From: UBA1479 sp002706405 | GTDB taxonomy: Bacteria > Pseudomonadota > Alphaproteobacteria > Rhodospirillales > Casp-alpha2 | Reading direction: 5' to 3' | DNA: 64,000 bases | NCBI GenBank assembly: GCA_963972255.1 | Contig: CAXATO010000004.1 | Coordinates: forward strand, 62,001 to 126,000 | Shown: in pieces, positions 36,972-45,565 of the stretch | Numbering within the stretch: position 1 is the first letter of the stretch | Layout of the letters: every line of letters starts with the position of its first letter | The notes under the pieces: model-generated | Told to the model about the DNA's origin: nothing | Databases searched by the model: none | What the model saw: the letters and a program-made list of their open reading frames with translations, nothing else | Translations under genes and position numbers: made by a program

Positions 36972-37001
36972 AACCGGCGTCAGCGTGGGCGCCGGTTTTT
37001 C
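36972..37001 (+). terminator. Terminator after the lipoprotein gene
   Basis: The stem aaccggcg/cgccggtt runs straight into TTT, in the form of a rho-independent terminator, 28 bases after the stop codon. Confidence 0.85.
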
Positions 37002-37073
37002 CGTTTCTGGGGCTCTGTTGTTCAGACGCTTCCGCTCTTGGGGATCAGGCGGCGCCCCGATAATATCCTTCTC

Positions 37074-37601
37074 ATGACCGATCAGTTGCCGCCGGAACAC
37101 ATCGTGACCTGGGCCGCCGTCCATGCGGATTCGCGGGCGCTTGCCGGCCGCCTGCTGACCAGCCCGCCGCCGGGCCCTTGGGCCGCGCCATGGAAAGGCA
37201 TCGTCGCCATCACCCGGGGCGGCATGGTGCCGGCCGCCGTGCTGGCCCGTGAAATGGGCATTCGGGTGATCGATACGCTGGCCATCGCCAGTTATGACGA
37301 GAAAAGCCAGGGCCGCGTCCAGGTGCTCAAGACGCCGGAAGCCGCCGCCGCCGACAAGGGGGCCGGCTGGCTGTTGGTTGATGATCTGGTGGATACGGGC
37401 ACCACGGCGCGGGTCGCCCGAAATCTGTTGCCCGACGCCCTGTTCGTCACGCTTTACGCCAAGCCGGCCGCCCGCGACCTGCCGGATATCTTCATCCACG
37501 AGGTCGCGCAGGACACCTGGGTCCATTTTCCCTGGGATACGGAAGACCGGGACGGCGCCCTCGCCTATGCCCCGCCGCTGGCCGGCCGGGGAACGCCATA
37601 A
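37074..37601 (+). CDS. gpt: Xanthine (guanine) phosphoribosyltransferase
   Basis: A 175-residue purine-salvage enzyme joining xanthine or guanine to PRPP. The PRPP loop is LLVDDLVDTGTTARVAR. The N-terminal AITRGGMVPAAVLAREMGI, the central ASYDEKSQGRVQVLK and the C-terminal QDTWVHFPWD all match E. coli Gpt closely, with about 20 extra residues at the N-terminus. The ATG at 37074 is chosen; the frame extends 12 codons further. The gene is convergent with a small unknown gene. Confidence 0.9.
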   Translation: MTDQLPPEHIVTWAAVHADSRALAGRLLTSPPPGPWAAPWKGIVAITRGGMVPAAVLAREMGIRVIDTLAIASYDEKSQGRVQVLKTPEAAAADKGAGWLLVDDLVDTGTTARVARNLLPDALFVTLYAKPAARDLPDIFIHEVAQDTWVHFPWDTEDRDGALAYAPPLAGRGTP

Positions 37602-37608
37602 GGCGGCC

Positions 37609-37812
37609 CTAGGCCTTGGGCTTGACGCCCTCGACGTGCTCCGCCAGTTGCTTTTCCAGTTCGACCAGATCCGACGGCAGATTCGCCCCCGTGGCCCGCA
37701 ACTGATTGAGAAGCTCCAGAAGCCGCAGGTGAACCTCGTGCAGGTCCTCCGGCTGTTCTTCCATTTCCGTGAGCGCCATGTTGATGGCGGCGATAAGTTC
37801 TTGGCTTTCCAT
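37609..37812 (-). CDS. Small conserved-looking helical protein, unknown
   Basis: A 67-residue, strongly helical, acidic protein (ESQELIAAINMALTEMEEQP … LELLNQLRATGANLPSDLVE) with regular leucine spacing, as in a short coiled coil. Codon use matches the neighbouring core genes. No family is recognised. It is convergent with gpt, eight bases apart. A GTG two codons upstream (37818) is an alternative start. Confidence 0.6.
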   Translation of the reverse strand: MESQELIAAINMALTEMEEQPEDLHEVHLRLLELLNQLRATGANLPSDLVELEKQLAEHVEGVKPKA

Positions 37813-37930
37813 GACCACAGTCTAACACCCCTGCCGCCCGCCGCCTATTGACCTTGATCAAGCAGAAGCGGCGGACTTGCGAGGGTGCGGGACCCGCTCT
37901 AGGCTTCTCGCCAAGAGGAGACATCAATAA

Positions 37931-38743
37931 ATGACCGAAACCTACAAGCTATACGCCATCAAATACGGCACCCACGATCCCCGCCCGCAATCCCAGAACT
38001 TCATGCAGCCGCCCGACCCCCACGATGCGCCCTATCCCATCGATTATTTCGTCTGGGCCTGCGTATCGGAAAACCGCACGGTGGTCATCGATACCGGCTT
38101 CAACGAAAAATCGGGCTGTGGGCGCGGCCGCACCATGTTCCGCTGCCCGGTGGGCAGCCTGAAGCTGGTCGGTGTCGATCCGGCCGAGGTCACGGACGTC
38201 GTCATCACCCATATGCACTATGACCACGGCGGCAATTTCGACAAATTCCCAAAGGCGACCTTTCACATTCAGGATCGGGAAATGGCCTATATCACCGGGC
38301 GCTACATGCGTTATCCGGTGCTGCGCAGTTCCTTCGACGTGGACGATGTCTGCCTTTTGCTGCGCGAACTCTACAAGGACCGGGTCGAATTCCACGACGG
38401 CGACACGGAGCTGTTCCCCGGCCTGACCCTGCATCATGTCGGCGGTCATACCCAGGGCATGCAGTTCGTCCGCGCCTGGACCGAACGGGGCTGGGTCGTG
38501 CTGGCGTCGGACGCCATGCACCTGTTCGCCAACTGGCGGCACAAGAACCCGTTCCCCACGGTCCTGCACATCGGCGACATGCTGGAAGGCCACCGAAAGG
38601 TCGCCCGCCTGGCCGACAGCCCGGACCACGTGGTGCCGGGGCATGATCCTCTGGTGATGGAAATGTATCCGGCCCCCAACGACGACCTGGCCGGCATCGT
38701 GGCGCGGGTCGACGTCGCGCCGTCGAAGCCGACACCGGCGTGA
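37931..38743 (+). CDS. N-acyl homoserine lactonase-like metallo-beta-lactamase fold hydrolase, copy 1
   Basis: A 270-residue MBL-fold hydrolase of the AttM/AiiA-like lactonase group. The dinuclear zinc motif is THMHYDHGG (His94, His96, Asp98, His99), followed by GGHTQGM, LASDAMHL and PGHDP. Family members open lactone rings, including quorum-sensing signals, but many act on other esters. AGGAGA precedes the ATG closely. A close paralog follows directly in the same operon, then an MFS carrier, suggesting uptake or export of a shared substrate. Confidence 0.85.
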   Translation: MTETYKLYAIKYGTHDPRPQSQNFMQPPDPHDAPYPIDYFVWACVSENRTVVIDTGFNEKSGCGRGRTMFRCPVGSLKLVGVDPAEVTDVVITHMHYDHGGNFDKFPKATFHIQDREMAYITGRYMRYPVLRSSFDVDDVCLLLRELYKDRVEFHDGDTELFPGLTLHHVGGHTQGMQFVRAWTERGWVVLASDAMHLFANWRHKNPFPTVLHIGDMLEGHRKVARLADSPDHVVPGHDPLVMEMYPAPNDDLAGIVARVDVAPSKPTPA

Positions 38744-38753
38744 GAAAACGGCC

Positions 38754-39554
38754 ATGACCGAGACCTACAAGCTGTACGCCATCAAGTACGGCACCCACGC
38801 ACGGACGGCGGCGCGCAACTTCATGCAGCCGCCCGACCCCCATGACGCGCCGTATCCCATCGACTATTACGTCTGGGCCTGCGTGTCGCAGACCCGCACG
38901 GTCGTCGTCGACACGGGCTTTACCAAGGAAGCCGCCGAGAGCCGCGGCCGCGACTGGCACCGCTGCCCGGTCGACAGTCTGAAGCTGGTCGGCATCGATG
39001 CGGCCGAGGTCACGGACGTCGTCATCACCCATATGCATTACGACCACGGCGGCAATCTGGACCGCTTTCCCAAGGCGACCTTCCATATCCAGGATCAGGA
39101 AATGGCCCATATGACGGGACGCCATATGCGCTACCCCGTGCTGCGCCATAGCTACGATATCGAGGACGTCTGCGGCATCGTGCGCGAGCTGTACAAGGAC
39201 CGGGTCGAATTCCACGACGGCGATGAGGACCTGTTCCCCGGCCTGACCCTGCACCACGTCGGCGGCCATACCCAGGGCATGATGTTCGTCCGCGCCTGGA
39301 CCGAACGGGGCTGGGTTGTGCTGGCATCGGACGCCATGCATCTTTACGCCAACTGGCTGGACCGCAATCCTTATCCCACGGTGGTCCATATCGGCGACAT
39401 GCTGGAAGGCCACCGCAAGGTCGCGCGTCTGGCCGACGGCCCGGACCATGTGATTCCCGGCCACGACCCCCGCGTCATGGACCGCTATCCGGCGCCGTCG
39501 GAAGACCTCAAGGGCATCGTCGTGCGTGTGGACCTTCCGCCCCATGGAAACTAA
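38754..39554 (+). CDS. N-acyl homoserine lactonase-like metallo-beta-lactamase fold hydrolase, copy 2
   Basis: A 266-residue paralog of the preceding gene, almost collinear from the shared TETYKLYAIKYGTH start to the end. It retains all zinc ligands (THMHYDHGG, GGHTQGM, LASDAMHL). The two differ mainly at residues 15-22 and 58-68 and in the segment after the zinc motif. The gene lies 10 bases after copy 1 and overlaps the MFS gene by 11 bases, so all three are one operon. A tandem duplication is the obvious origin. Both copies appear functional. Confidence 0.85.
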   Translation: MTETYKLYAIKYGTHARTAARNFMQPPDPHDAPYPIDYYVWACVSQTRTVVVDTGFTKEAAESRGRDWHRCPVDSLKLVGIDAAEVTDVVITHMHYDHGGNLDRFPKATFHIQDQEMAHMTGRHMRYPVLRHSYDIEDVCGIVRELYKDRVEFHDGDEDLFPGLTLHHVGGHTQGMMFVRAWTERGWVVLASDAMHLYANWLDRNPYPTVVHIGDMLEGHRKVARLADGPDHVIPGHDPRVMDRYPAPSEDLKGIVVRVDLPPHGN

Positions 39555-40743
39555 GGAAAAAACCGGTCGCCGCGCGACCCTGGCATCCTGCTGCGCAGCC
39601 CACAGCCTGCAAGACGGCCTGACCGACCTGCTTTATGTTCTGCTGCCCGTCCTGGCGCAGTCGTTCGGCCTGACCTATGCCCAGGTCGGCATCATCCGCG
39701 CCGCCAACCGCGCCGCCATGACGGCCTTCGAACTGCCGTCGGGCATGCTGTCGGAACGCATCGGCGAACGCATCCCCATCGCCTTCGGCCTGCTGGCCGC
39801 GGGGGCGGGTTATGTCGCCCTGGCCTGGGCCGACGGCTTCACGGCCGTGGTTGTCGTGCTGCTGTTCGCCGGGATCGGCGGCGGGTTCCAGCACACCTTA
39901 TGCTCGACCCTGGTCAGCACCGTGTTCGGCAACCAGGGCCGGCGCGCGGCGCTGGGCACCTACAATTCCTTCGGCGACGTGGGCAAGCTGACCTTCGCCG
40001 GGCTGTTCACCCTGTCGATCGGCGCGGGCGTCGCCTGGCAGGACACGACCCTGGCCTTCGGCGCCGTCACCATGGCGGCGGGGCTTGTGATCTTCGTCGT
40101 GCTCGGCCGCGCCGGCACGGGCATGGCCCCGAATCCCGCCGAAACCACCGGCAGCCAGGGCCTGTTGGGCGGCTGGGGCATCCGCGACAAGGGGGCGTTC
40201 GCCGCACTGTGCGCCATCGTCCTGCTGGATACGGTGGTGCAGGGCGGGTTCCTGACCTTCGTCGCCTTCCTGATGATCGAAAAGGAAGTCCCGACAGCAC
40301 TCGGCGCCTTCGCCGTGGTGCTGACCCTTGCCGGCGGCGCCTTCGGCAAGTTCGGCTGCGGCTTCCTGGCGGAAAAACTGGGCGCCGTCCGCTCCCTGGT
40401 GCTGGTCGAGATATTCACCGCTGTGGGCATCGTCGCCGTCCTGCTGCTGCCGACGCTGCCGGCCTATTTCCTGCTGCCGGTGCTGGGCATGGTGCTGCAG
40501 GGCAGCTCGTCCGTCACATATGGCGCCGTGGGCGATTTGATCGAACCGCAACGCCAGGCGCGCGGGTTCGCGGTGATCTATTCCATCGCCACGGCCTCGA
40601 TGATCCTGGGGCCCATGACCTTCGGCTTCGTCGGCGACACCTACGGCCTGACCACGGCCATGCTCGCCATGGCCGCGACCATTCTGCTGCCGCTGCCCTT
40701 GTGCCTGGTCATGCGCCGCGCCATTGCCGCTCATTACGCCTGA
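39544..40743 (+). CDS. MFS transporter
   Basis: A 399-residue carrier with 12 predicted helices. The first-half MFS loop motif is ELPSGMLSERIGERIPIAFG, repeated in weaker form in the second half (GFLAEKLGAVRSLVLVEI). It lacks a recognisable substrate signature. The start at 39544 overlaps the end of lactonase copy 2 by 11 bases, so expression is coupled to the two hydrolases. It probably carries their substrate or product. Confidence 0.85.
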   Translation: METKEKTGRRATLASCCAAHSLQDGLTDLLYVLLPVLAQSFGLTYAQVGIIRAANRAAMTAFELPSGMLSERIGERIPIAFGLLAAGAGYVALAWADGFTAVVVVLLFAGIGGGFQHTLCSTLVSTVFGNQGRRAALGTYNSFGDVGKLTFAGLFTLSIGAGVAWQDTTLAFGAVTMAAGLVIFVVLGRAGTGMAPNPAETTGSQGLLGGWGIRDKGAFAALCAIVLLDTVVQGGFLTFVAFLMIEKEVPTALGAFAVVLTLAGGAFGKFGCGFLAEKLGAVRSLVLVEIFTAVGIVAVLLLPTLPAYFLLPVLGMVLQGSSSVTYGAVGDLIEPQRQARGFAVIYSIATASMILGPMTFGFVGDTYGLTTAMLAMAATILLPLPLCLVMRRAIAAHYA

Positions 40744-40858
40744 TCCTCCGGCCCCGCCGGTGGACCTGGTGCCGGAAAAACAATAGCGTTGGCCGTATGA
40801 TGTCCGAACGACGGCGGTTAATGATCGCGTGTAAACGGCAAAGGCAAGGGTCACCACC

Positions 40859-42115
40859 ATGAAGGTCATCGTCCTGGGCGCCGGCGTCATCGGCGTCACC
40901 ACCGCCTATTACCTGGCCAAGCAAGGGGCCGAAGTGCTGGTGCTCGACCGCCAGCCCGGTCCCGGGATGGAAACCAGTTTCGCCAATGCGGGCGAACTGT
41001 CCTACGGCATGACCTCGCCCTGGGCGGCGCCGGGCGTACCGATGAAGGCCATCAAGTGGCTGTTGATGAAGTACCGCCCCCTGATCCTGCATCCCCTGAT
41101 CAGCCCGACCATGTGGGGTTGGTGCACGCGGCTGATCATGAACTGCAATGCGCGCGACTACAAAATCAACAAAAGCCGCATGGTGCGCATCTCCAACTAC
41201 AGCCGCGACGCGCTGACCGAGCTGATGGCGGACCTGGACCTCGAGTTCGATCAGCGCGAAATGGGCACCCTGCAGCTGTTCCGCACGGACAAGCAGGTCG
41301 CCGCTTCCGCCGCCGATCAGGAGGTCCTGGTCGAATTCGATTCTCCGTTCGAAGTGCTTGATCGCGACGGCTGCATCGCCGCCGAGCCGGGCCTGGCCCA
41401 TGTCGCGGATAAATTCGTCGGCGGCCTGCGCATGATCACCGACCGCACCGGCGATTGCCGCATGTTTACCCTGGCGCTGGCGAAAGAAGCCGAGAAACTG
41501 GGCGTGACCTTCCGCTATGGCGTAACCATCGACGGCCTGGCCATGGACCGCATGCGGATCGTCGGCGTCGATACCACCGACGGACGGGAAACGGCCGACC
41601 GCTACGTCTGCGCCCTCGGCCCATACGCGCCCGTCGTTCTCAAGTCGGTCGGCATCAAGGTCCCGATCTATCCGATCAAGGGCTATTCCATCACCCTGCC
41701 CGTCACCGATGGGGACGCTGCCCCCCGCTCGACCATCATGGACGAAACCCATAAGGTCGCGATCACCCGCCTGGGCGACCGCATCCGGGTCGCCGGACAG
41801 GCGGAAATCATCGGCTACAACAAACACCTCGGGTCCCACGCCACGGATACCGTGCGCCACGTCGTCACGGACCTGTTCCCCAAAGGTGGCGACGTCACAA
41901 AGGCCGAAGGCTGGACCGGCCTGCGCCCCATGACGCCGGACGGCACGCCCGTGCTGGGGCCGACGGTCTATGACAACCTGTTCATCAACTCGGGCCACGG
42001 CACCCTGGGCTGGACCATGGCCTGCGGATCGGGCCGCCTGGTGGCCGATCTGGTGCTGAACCGTCCGCCGGAAATATCCATCGACGGGCTGACCGTCGCC
42101 CGCTACGGGCAGTAA
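40859..42115 (+). CDS. dadA: D-amino acid dehydrogenase
   Basis: A 418-residue FAD enzyme of the DadA/DAO fold that oxidises D-amino acids to keto acids, passing electrons to the respiratory chain. The N-terminal FAD fold is IVLGAGVIGVTTAYYLAKQG. The DadA-specific ETSFANAGELSYGMTSPWAAPG follows, and the C-terminal GLRPMTPDGTPVLGPT and NSGHGTLGWTMACGSG complete the flavin site. Length agrees with E. coli DadA. No alanine racemase is adjacent. Confidence 0.93.
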   Translation: MKVIVLGAGVIGVTTAYYLAKQGAEVLVLDRQPGPGMETSFANAGELSYGMTSPWAAPGVPMKAIKWLLMKYRPLILHPLISPTMWGWCTRLIMNCNARDYKINKSRMVRISNYSRDALTELMADLDLEFDQREMGTLQLFRTDKQVAASAADQEVLVEFDSPFEVLDRDGCIAAEPGLAHVADKFVGGLRMITDRTGDCRMFTLALAKEAEKLGVTFRYGVTIDGLAMDRMRIVGVDTTDGRETADRYVCALGPYAPVVLKSVGIKVPIYPIKGYSITLPVTDGDAAPRSTIMDETHKVAITRLGDRIRVAGQAEIIGYNKHLGSHATDTVRHVVTDLFPKGGDVTKAEGWTGLRPMTPDGTPVLGPTVYDNLFINSGHGTLGWTMACGSGRLVADLVLNRPPEISIDGLTVARYGQ

Positions 42116-42146
42116 CCGCCTGGGATACATCAAGGAGAATCCGGCC

Positions 42147-43160
42147 ATGCGCAGGGTGTTTCAAGGTTTCGTCCTGCTGGGCTGCCTGCTGGCGGTATTC
42201 ACGCCACCGGCCCAGGGCCAGGACAAGGCCGCCAAGATCATGGGCGACATGGACGCCGACGGCGACGGCCGCATCAGCGCCGAGGAATGGCAGCGCAAGC
42301 CCAAGCGCTTCAAACGCCTGGACACCGACGGCGACGGTTTTCTGACCATGGCGGAATTGCGCGCCCGGTTCGGCGGCGGGGATGCCGCTCCGGCGGTTGG
42401 CGCGGTCGACGGGCGGATAAGCCCCGAAGAGATCGGGCCGGAAACGCTCTGCGCCATCGGCCGCCCGCGACGCTGCGACATCCGTATCGCGGTCAAGCGC
42501 GGCCTGTTCGAAACCGGACAGATCCCGCGCTTTCCCGACGGCCTCGACTGCCGCGGCATCGACGAAGCCTGGGCCATCGACTATTCCAGGAAACGCACCC
42601 GACAGAACTACCACGGCGGCATCGACATGCCCGCCCCCTTCGGCACGCCCATGCTGGCGGTGGCCGACGGCGTGGTCGTCAGCGTCTACAAGGGCGAAAA
42701 AAGCTACCGCGGGATCGAGATCAATCTGCGCCACAGCCCGGACGATACCGGCCTGCCGATGTGGGTCTGGACCCAATACGCCCATCTCGACAAACTGCCT
42801 GATCTGAAACTCGGCGACCGGGTGGTGCGGGGACAGAACCTGGGCCCGACGGGCAATTCGGGCATTTCACCCGGCAAGTCGGGGCGGGGAGACGGGTATC
42901 GCCGGCCGGCGATTCATTTCGCCGCCTGGTTCTCCGACAGCCCGAAGTTCGCCGAAACCCGCGACAAGGTCATCCCCCTGAACGGCCAATGGATGGACCC
43001 GCTTGCCCTGTGGCGCGGCGAACCGCCGTTCGACAGCGCCGCCCTGCGCACACTTCCCGAGGACGCCAAGATCGTGCCGATCGCCGTGGTCACCGCGGAC
43101 GGCGCGACCGTGCCGGCCGGCGCCCGCATTACCTGGCCCTACGCCTGCACACCCGAATAG
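42147..43160 (+). CDS. M23 (LytM) peptidase-like protein with N-terminal EF-hands
   Basis: A 337-residue exported protein. A signal peptide is cleaved near residue 24 (AQG). Two calcium-binding EF-hand loops follow, DADGDGRISAEE (about 36-47) and DTDGDGFLTMAE (about 59-70), and a shorter DGRISPEE. The C-terminal LytM domain has HGGIDM (His156, Asp160), YAHLD (His213) and AIHFAAW (His257), enough for a zinc site. It would cut peptidoglycan cross-links or act as an amidase activator, perhaps with calcium control. It lies 31 bases after dadA. Confidence 0.82.
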   Translation: MRRVFQGFVLLGCLLAVFTPPAQGQDKAAKIMGDMDADGDGRISAEEWQRKPKRFKRLDTDGDGFLTMAELRARFGGGDAAPAVGAVDGRISPEEIGPETLCAIGRPRRCDIRIAVKRGLFETGQIPRFPDGLDCRGIDEAWAIDYSRKRTRQNYHGGIDMPAPFGTPMLAVADGVVVSVYKGEKSYRGIEINLRHSPDDTGLPMWVWTQYAHLDKLPDLKLGDRVVRGQNLGPTGNSGISPGKSGRGDGYRRPAIHFAAWFSDSPKFAETRDKVIPLNGQWMDPLALWRGEPPFDSAALRTLPEDAKIVPIAVVTADGATVPAGARITWPYACTPE

Positions 43161-43227
43161 GCCGCCCGGGACAACCTGTCCATTGGTCCAGCTATCGGCC
43201 GGACGGGGAAAACACTATAGTAATTGA

Positions 43228-43758
43228 ATGGAAGAGAGCTTCACCGATCAGCCTTCGGAGACGGCCGGGTTTCTCGTTGCCCGACAGGAAGGCGATATCG
43301 CCCAGTGCCGCTCGCCCATATGCCTGCGCCTGATCGACTATTGGCAGGGTTTGGCGATGCGAAACAACGGGCATCCCGAGTGGCGCCAGGTCCGCCTGAT
43401 GGACCTTTACAAGATCGCCAGCTTTCTGGCCGTCAAGGACGTGATCGGCAACGGCGCGGATTTCCATAATCGGTTTTGGGGCACCGGGCTGACCGACGCG
43501 CTCGGTTTCGAAGCAACCAACAAGCGGGTCAGCAGCTATGAGCCCGTGGGCATGCGTGACGCCGTCCGTCAGCGTTATGTCCGCGTCACCCGAACGGGTG
43601 AACCGGAAATGGTGCGTGGCCACATCTCCACCATCCCGGGCCACGAACATGTCCCCTACGAAGCCGTCCATCTGCCCCTGTGGGGCGAAGAAGGCAGCGT
43701 GCGGCAGATCATCTCCGGCTATCACTTCGGCTTTGTCGCCGAGGTGGATGAGGTCTAG
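43228..43758 (+). CDS. PAS domain protein (PAS_5-like)
   Basis: A 176-residue protein resembling the alphaproteobacterial PAS_5 family (LIDYWQGLAMRNNGHPEWRQ at the start, FHNRFWGTGLTDALGFEATN in the core). These stand-alone PAS domains are thought to sense small ligands, but have no output domain. It is convergent with panC and shows no membrane segment. The function is unknown. Confidence 0.7.
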   Translation: MEESFTDQPSETAGFLVARQEGDIAQCRSPICLRLIDYWQGLAMRNNGHPEWRQVRLMDLYKIASFLAVKDVIGNGADFHNRFWGTGLTDALGFEATNKRVSSYEPVGMRDAVRQRYVRVTRTGEPEMVRGHISTIPGHEHVPYEAVHLPLWGEEGSVRQIISGYHFGFVAEVDEV

Positions 43759-43766
43759 GCCCGGCG

Positions 43767-44621
43767 CTATACCGCCACGTTGTCGATCAGCCGTGCCTTG
43801 CCCAGCCAGGCGGCGGCCAGCACCCGGGCAGGCTGTGACGCATCCGACACTTCCTCCAGGGTCACGGCATCCCGCACGGTGACGTAATCGACCTGCCAGA
43901 AGCCGGCCCGTTCCAACTGCGCCTTCGCCCATGTCTCCTGGGCGCGCGGGTCTTCACCGCGGCCGACCTGTTCCGCGACCTGGGCGAGGGTGCCGTGCAG
44001 GACCGGGGCGGTGGCGCGTTCGGCCGGGGTCAGATAGGCATTGCGCGACGACAGGGCGAGGCCGTCGGCCTCGCGCACGGTCTGAACCCCCGTGGCCGTG
44101 ACGGGGATGTCCAAATCGCGGATCAATTTCTTGATGACCTGAAGCTGCTGATAGTCCTTTTCCCCGAAGAAGGCTTCGTCGGGCAGCGCCTGCAGCAAAA
44201 GCTTGGTGACCACCGTGGCGACGCCGGTGAAAAACCCGGGGCGGGCCTCGCCCTCGAGAATATCGCCCAAGCCGCCGACATGGACCTTGGTCGCATGGCC
44301 GCTGGGATAGACCTCGTCCACACCTGGCGCGAACAGAAGATCGGCCCCCTCGGCGGCGACCAGGGCCGCGTCGCGGGCCTCATCGCGGGGATAGACGGAG
44401 AAATCTTCCTTGGGCCCGAACTGGGTCGGATTGACGAACAGGGTCACCACCGTCCTGTCGCAGGTGGCGACGGACTTCTTGACCAGGGCGACATGGCCCG
44501 CGTGCAAGGCCCCCATGGTCGGCACCAGGCCGATGCGCTGCCCGGCCCTGCGCCAGCCCTGAATGCGGGCGCGCAGAGAGGATATGGTGCGGACGGTGTC
44601 GAGCGAAGATGCCGCGCCCAT
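43767..44621 (-). CDS. panC: Pantothenate synthetase
   Basis: A 284-residue ligase joining pantoate and beta-alanine with ATP in coenzyme A synthesis. The ATP site is PTMGALHAGHVALVKKS, with the KMSKS-like SSRNAYLTP and the pantoate-binding FFGEKDYQQLQVI. Full length. It lies three bases after panB in the same operon, so the two consecutive steps are encoded together. Confidence 0.96.
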   Translation of the reverse strand: MGAASSLDTVRTISSLRARIQGWRRAGQRIGLVPTMGALHAGHVALVKKSVATCDRTVVTLFVNPTQFGPKEDFSVYPRDEARDAALVAAEGADLLFAPGVDEVYPSGHATKVHVGGLGDILEGEARPGFFTGVATVVTKLLLQALPDEAFFGEKDYQQLQVIKKLIRDLDIPVTATGVQTVREADGLALSSRNAYLTPAERATAPVLHGTLAQVAEQVGRGEDPRAQETWAKAQLERAGFWQVDYVTVRDAVTLEEVSDASQPARVLAAAWLGKARLIDNVAV

Positions 44622-44624
44622 GGC

Positions 44625-45440
44625 TTACTTCTTTTCGACCCCGAAGCAGTGTTCCAGGCCCGGGAAGGCGCCCTTGCGAACATCCTGGGCGTATTCCTTG
44701 ACCGCCTGTTCGATGGCGCCGCCCAGTTCGGCGTATTTCTTGACGAACTTGGGCGTGAAGTCGGCGAACAGACCCAGCATGTCCTCGCTCACCAGGATCT
44801 GCCCGTCGCAGGCGGGCGACGCGCCGATACCGATGGTCGGCACGGCGACCTGTTCCGTGATTTCGCGGGCCACGGGCTCGACCGTGCCTTCGATCACCAT
44901 GGCGAAGGCGCCGGCGTCGGCGATGGCGTGGGCGTCGGCCATGACCTGGCGGGCGCCCTCGTCGCCCTTGCCCTGAATCTTGAACGCTCCCCGGTGCTCG
45001 GCCTTTTGCGGCAACAGGCCGATATGGCCCAACACGGGGACCCCGGCGGAGACGATGGCGGCGACGGTCGCGGCCATTTCCACGCCGCCTTCCAGTTTCA
45101 CCGCCTGGGCGTCGGTTTCTTCGATGACGCGCCGGGCCGAGGCAACGGCCTGCGTCGTGGAATCCTCGTAGGTTCCCTGGGGCAGATCGACCACGACCAG
45201 GGCCTGTTTCGCGCCCCGGGTCACGGCCCGGCCATGGGCACACATGATTTCAATGGTCACCCCGCGCGTGGTTTCCAGGCCGTAGACGACCATGGCGAGG
45301 GAATCCCCCACCAGCAGGAAATCGCAATGGGGGTCCAGGAACTTGGCCATGGGTTGGGTATAGGCGGTCAGCGACACGATGGGCGTCGCGCCCTTGGCCA
45401 CCTTGCGGGCTTTGATTTCATCGACAGTGATACGCGCCAT
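44625..45440 (-). CDS. panB: Ketopantoate hydroxymethyltransferase
   Basis: A 271-residue enzyme adding a hydroxymethyl group from methylene-THF to 2-ketoisovalerate, the first step of pantothenate synthesis. The motifs VSLTAYTQPMAKFLDPHCDF, LVGDSLAMVVYG, KLEGGVEM and GHIGLLPQ are all present, with the GIGASPACDGQILV segment near the C-terminus. The ATG at 45440 has GGGAGGG upstream; the frame extends 34 codons beyond, which looks non-coding. It is divergent from the ggt-like gene. Confidence 0.96.
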   Translation of the reverse strand: MARITVDEIKARKVAKGATPIVSLTAYTQPMAKFLDPHCDFLLVGDSLAMVVYGLETTRGVTIEIMCAHGRAVTRGAKQALVVVDLPQGTYEDSTTQAVASARRVIEETDAQAVKLEGGVEMAATVAAIVSAGVPVLGHIGLLPQKAEHRGAFKIQGKGDEGARQVMADAHAIADAGAFAMVIEGTVEPVAREITEQVAVPTIGIGASPACDGQILVSEDMLGLFADFTPKFVKKYAELGGAIEQAVKEYAQDVRKGAFPGLEHCFGVEKK

Positions 45441-45565
45441 GTTGGTTTCCCTCCCGGTAATGGCCGGGTTGTTTTCGTGTGGGCGCGGGACTTTACCAGA
45501 CCCGGCCAGCCGGTCAAATAGCGGCGATGGACCGGGCCGCACCCTTGGGCTACATGTAGGACATC

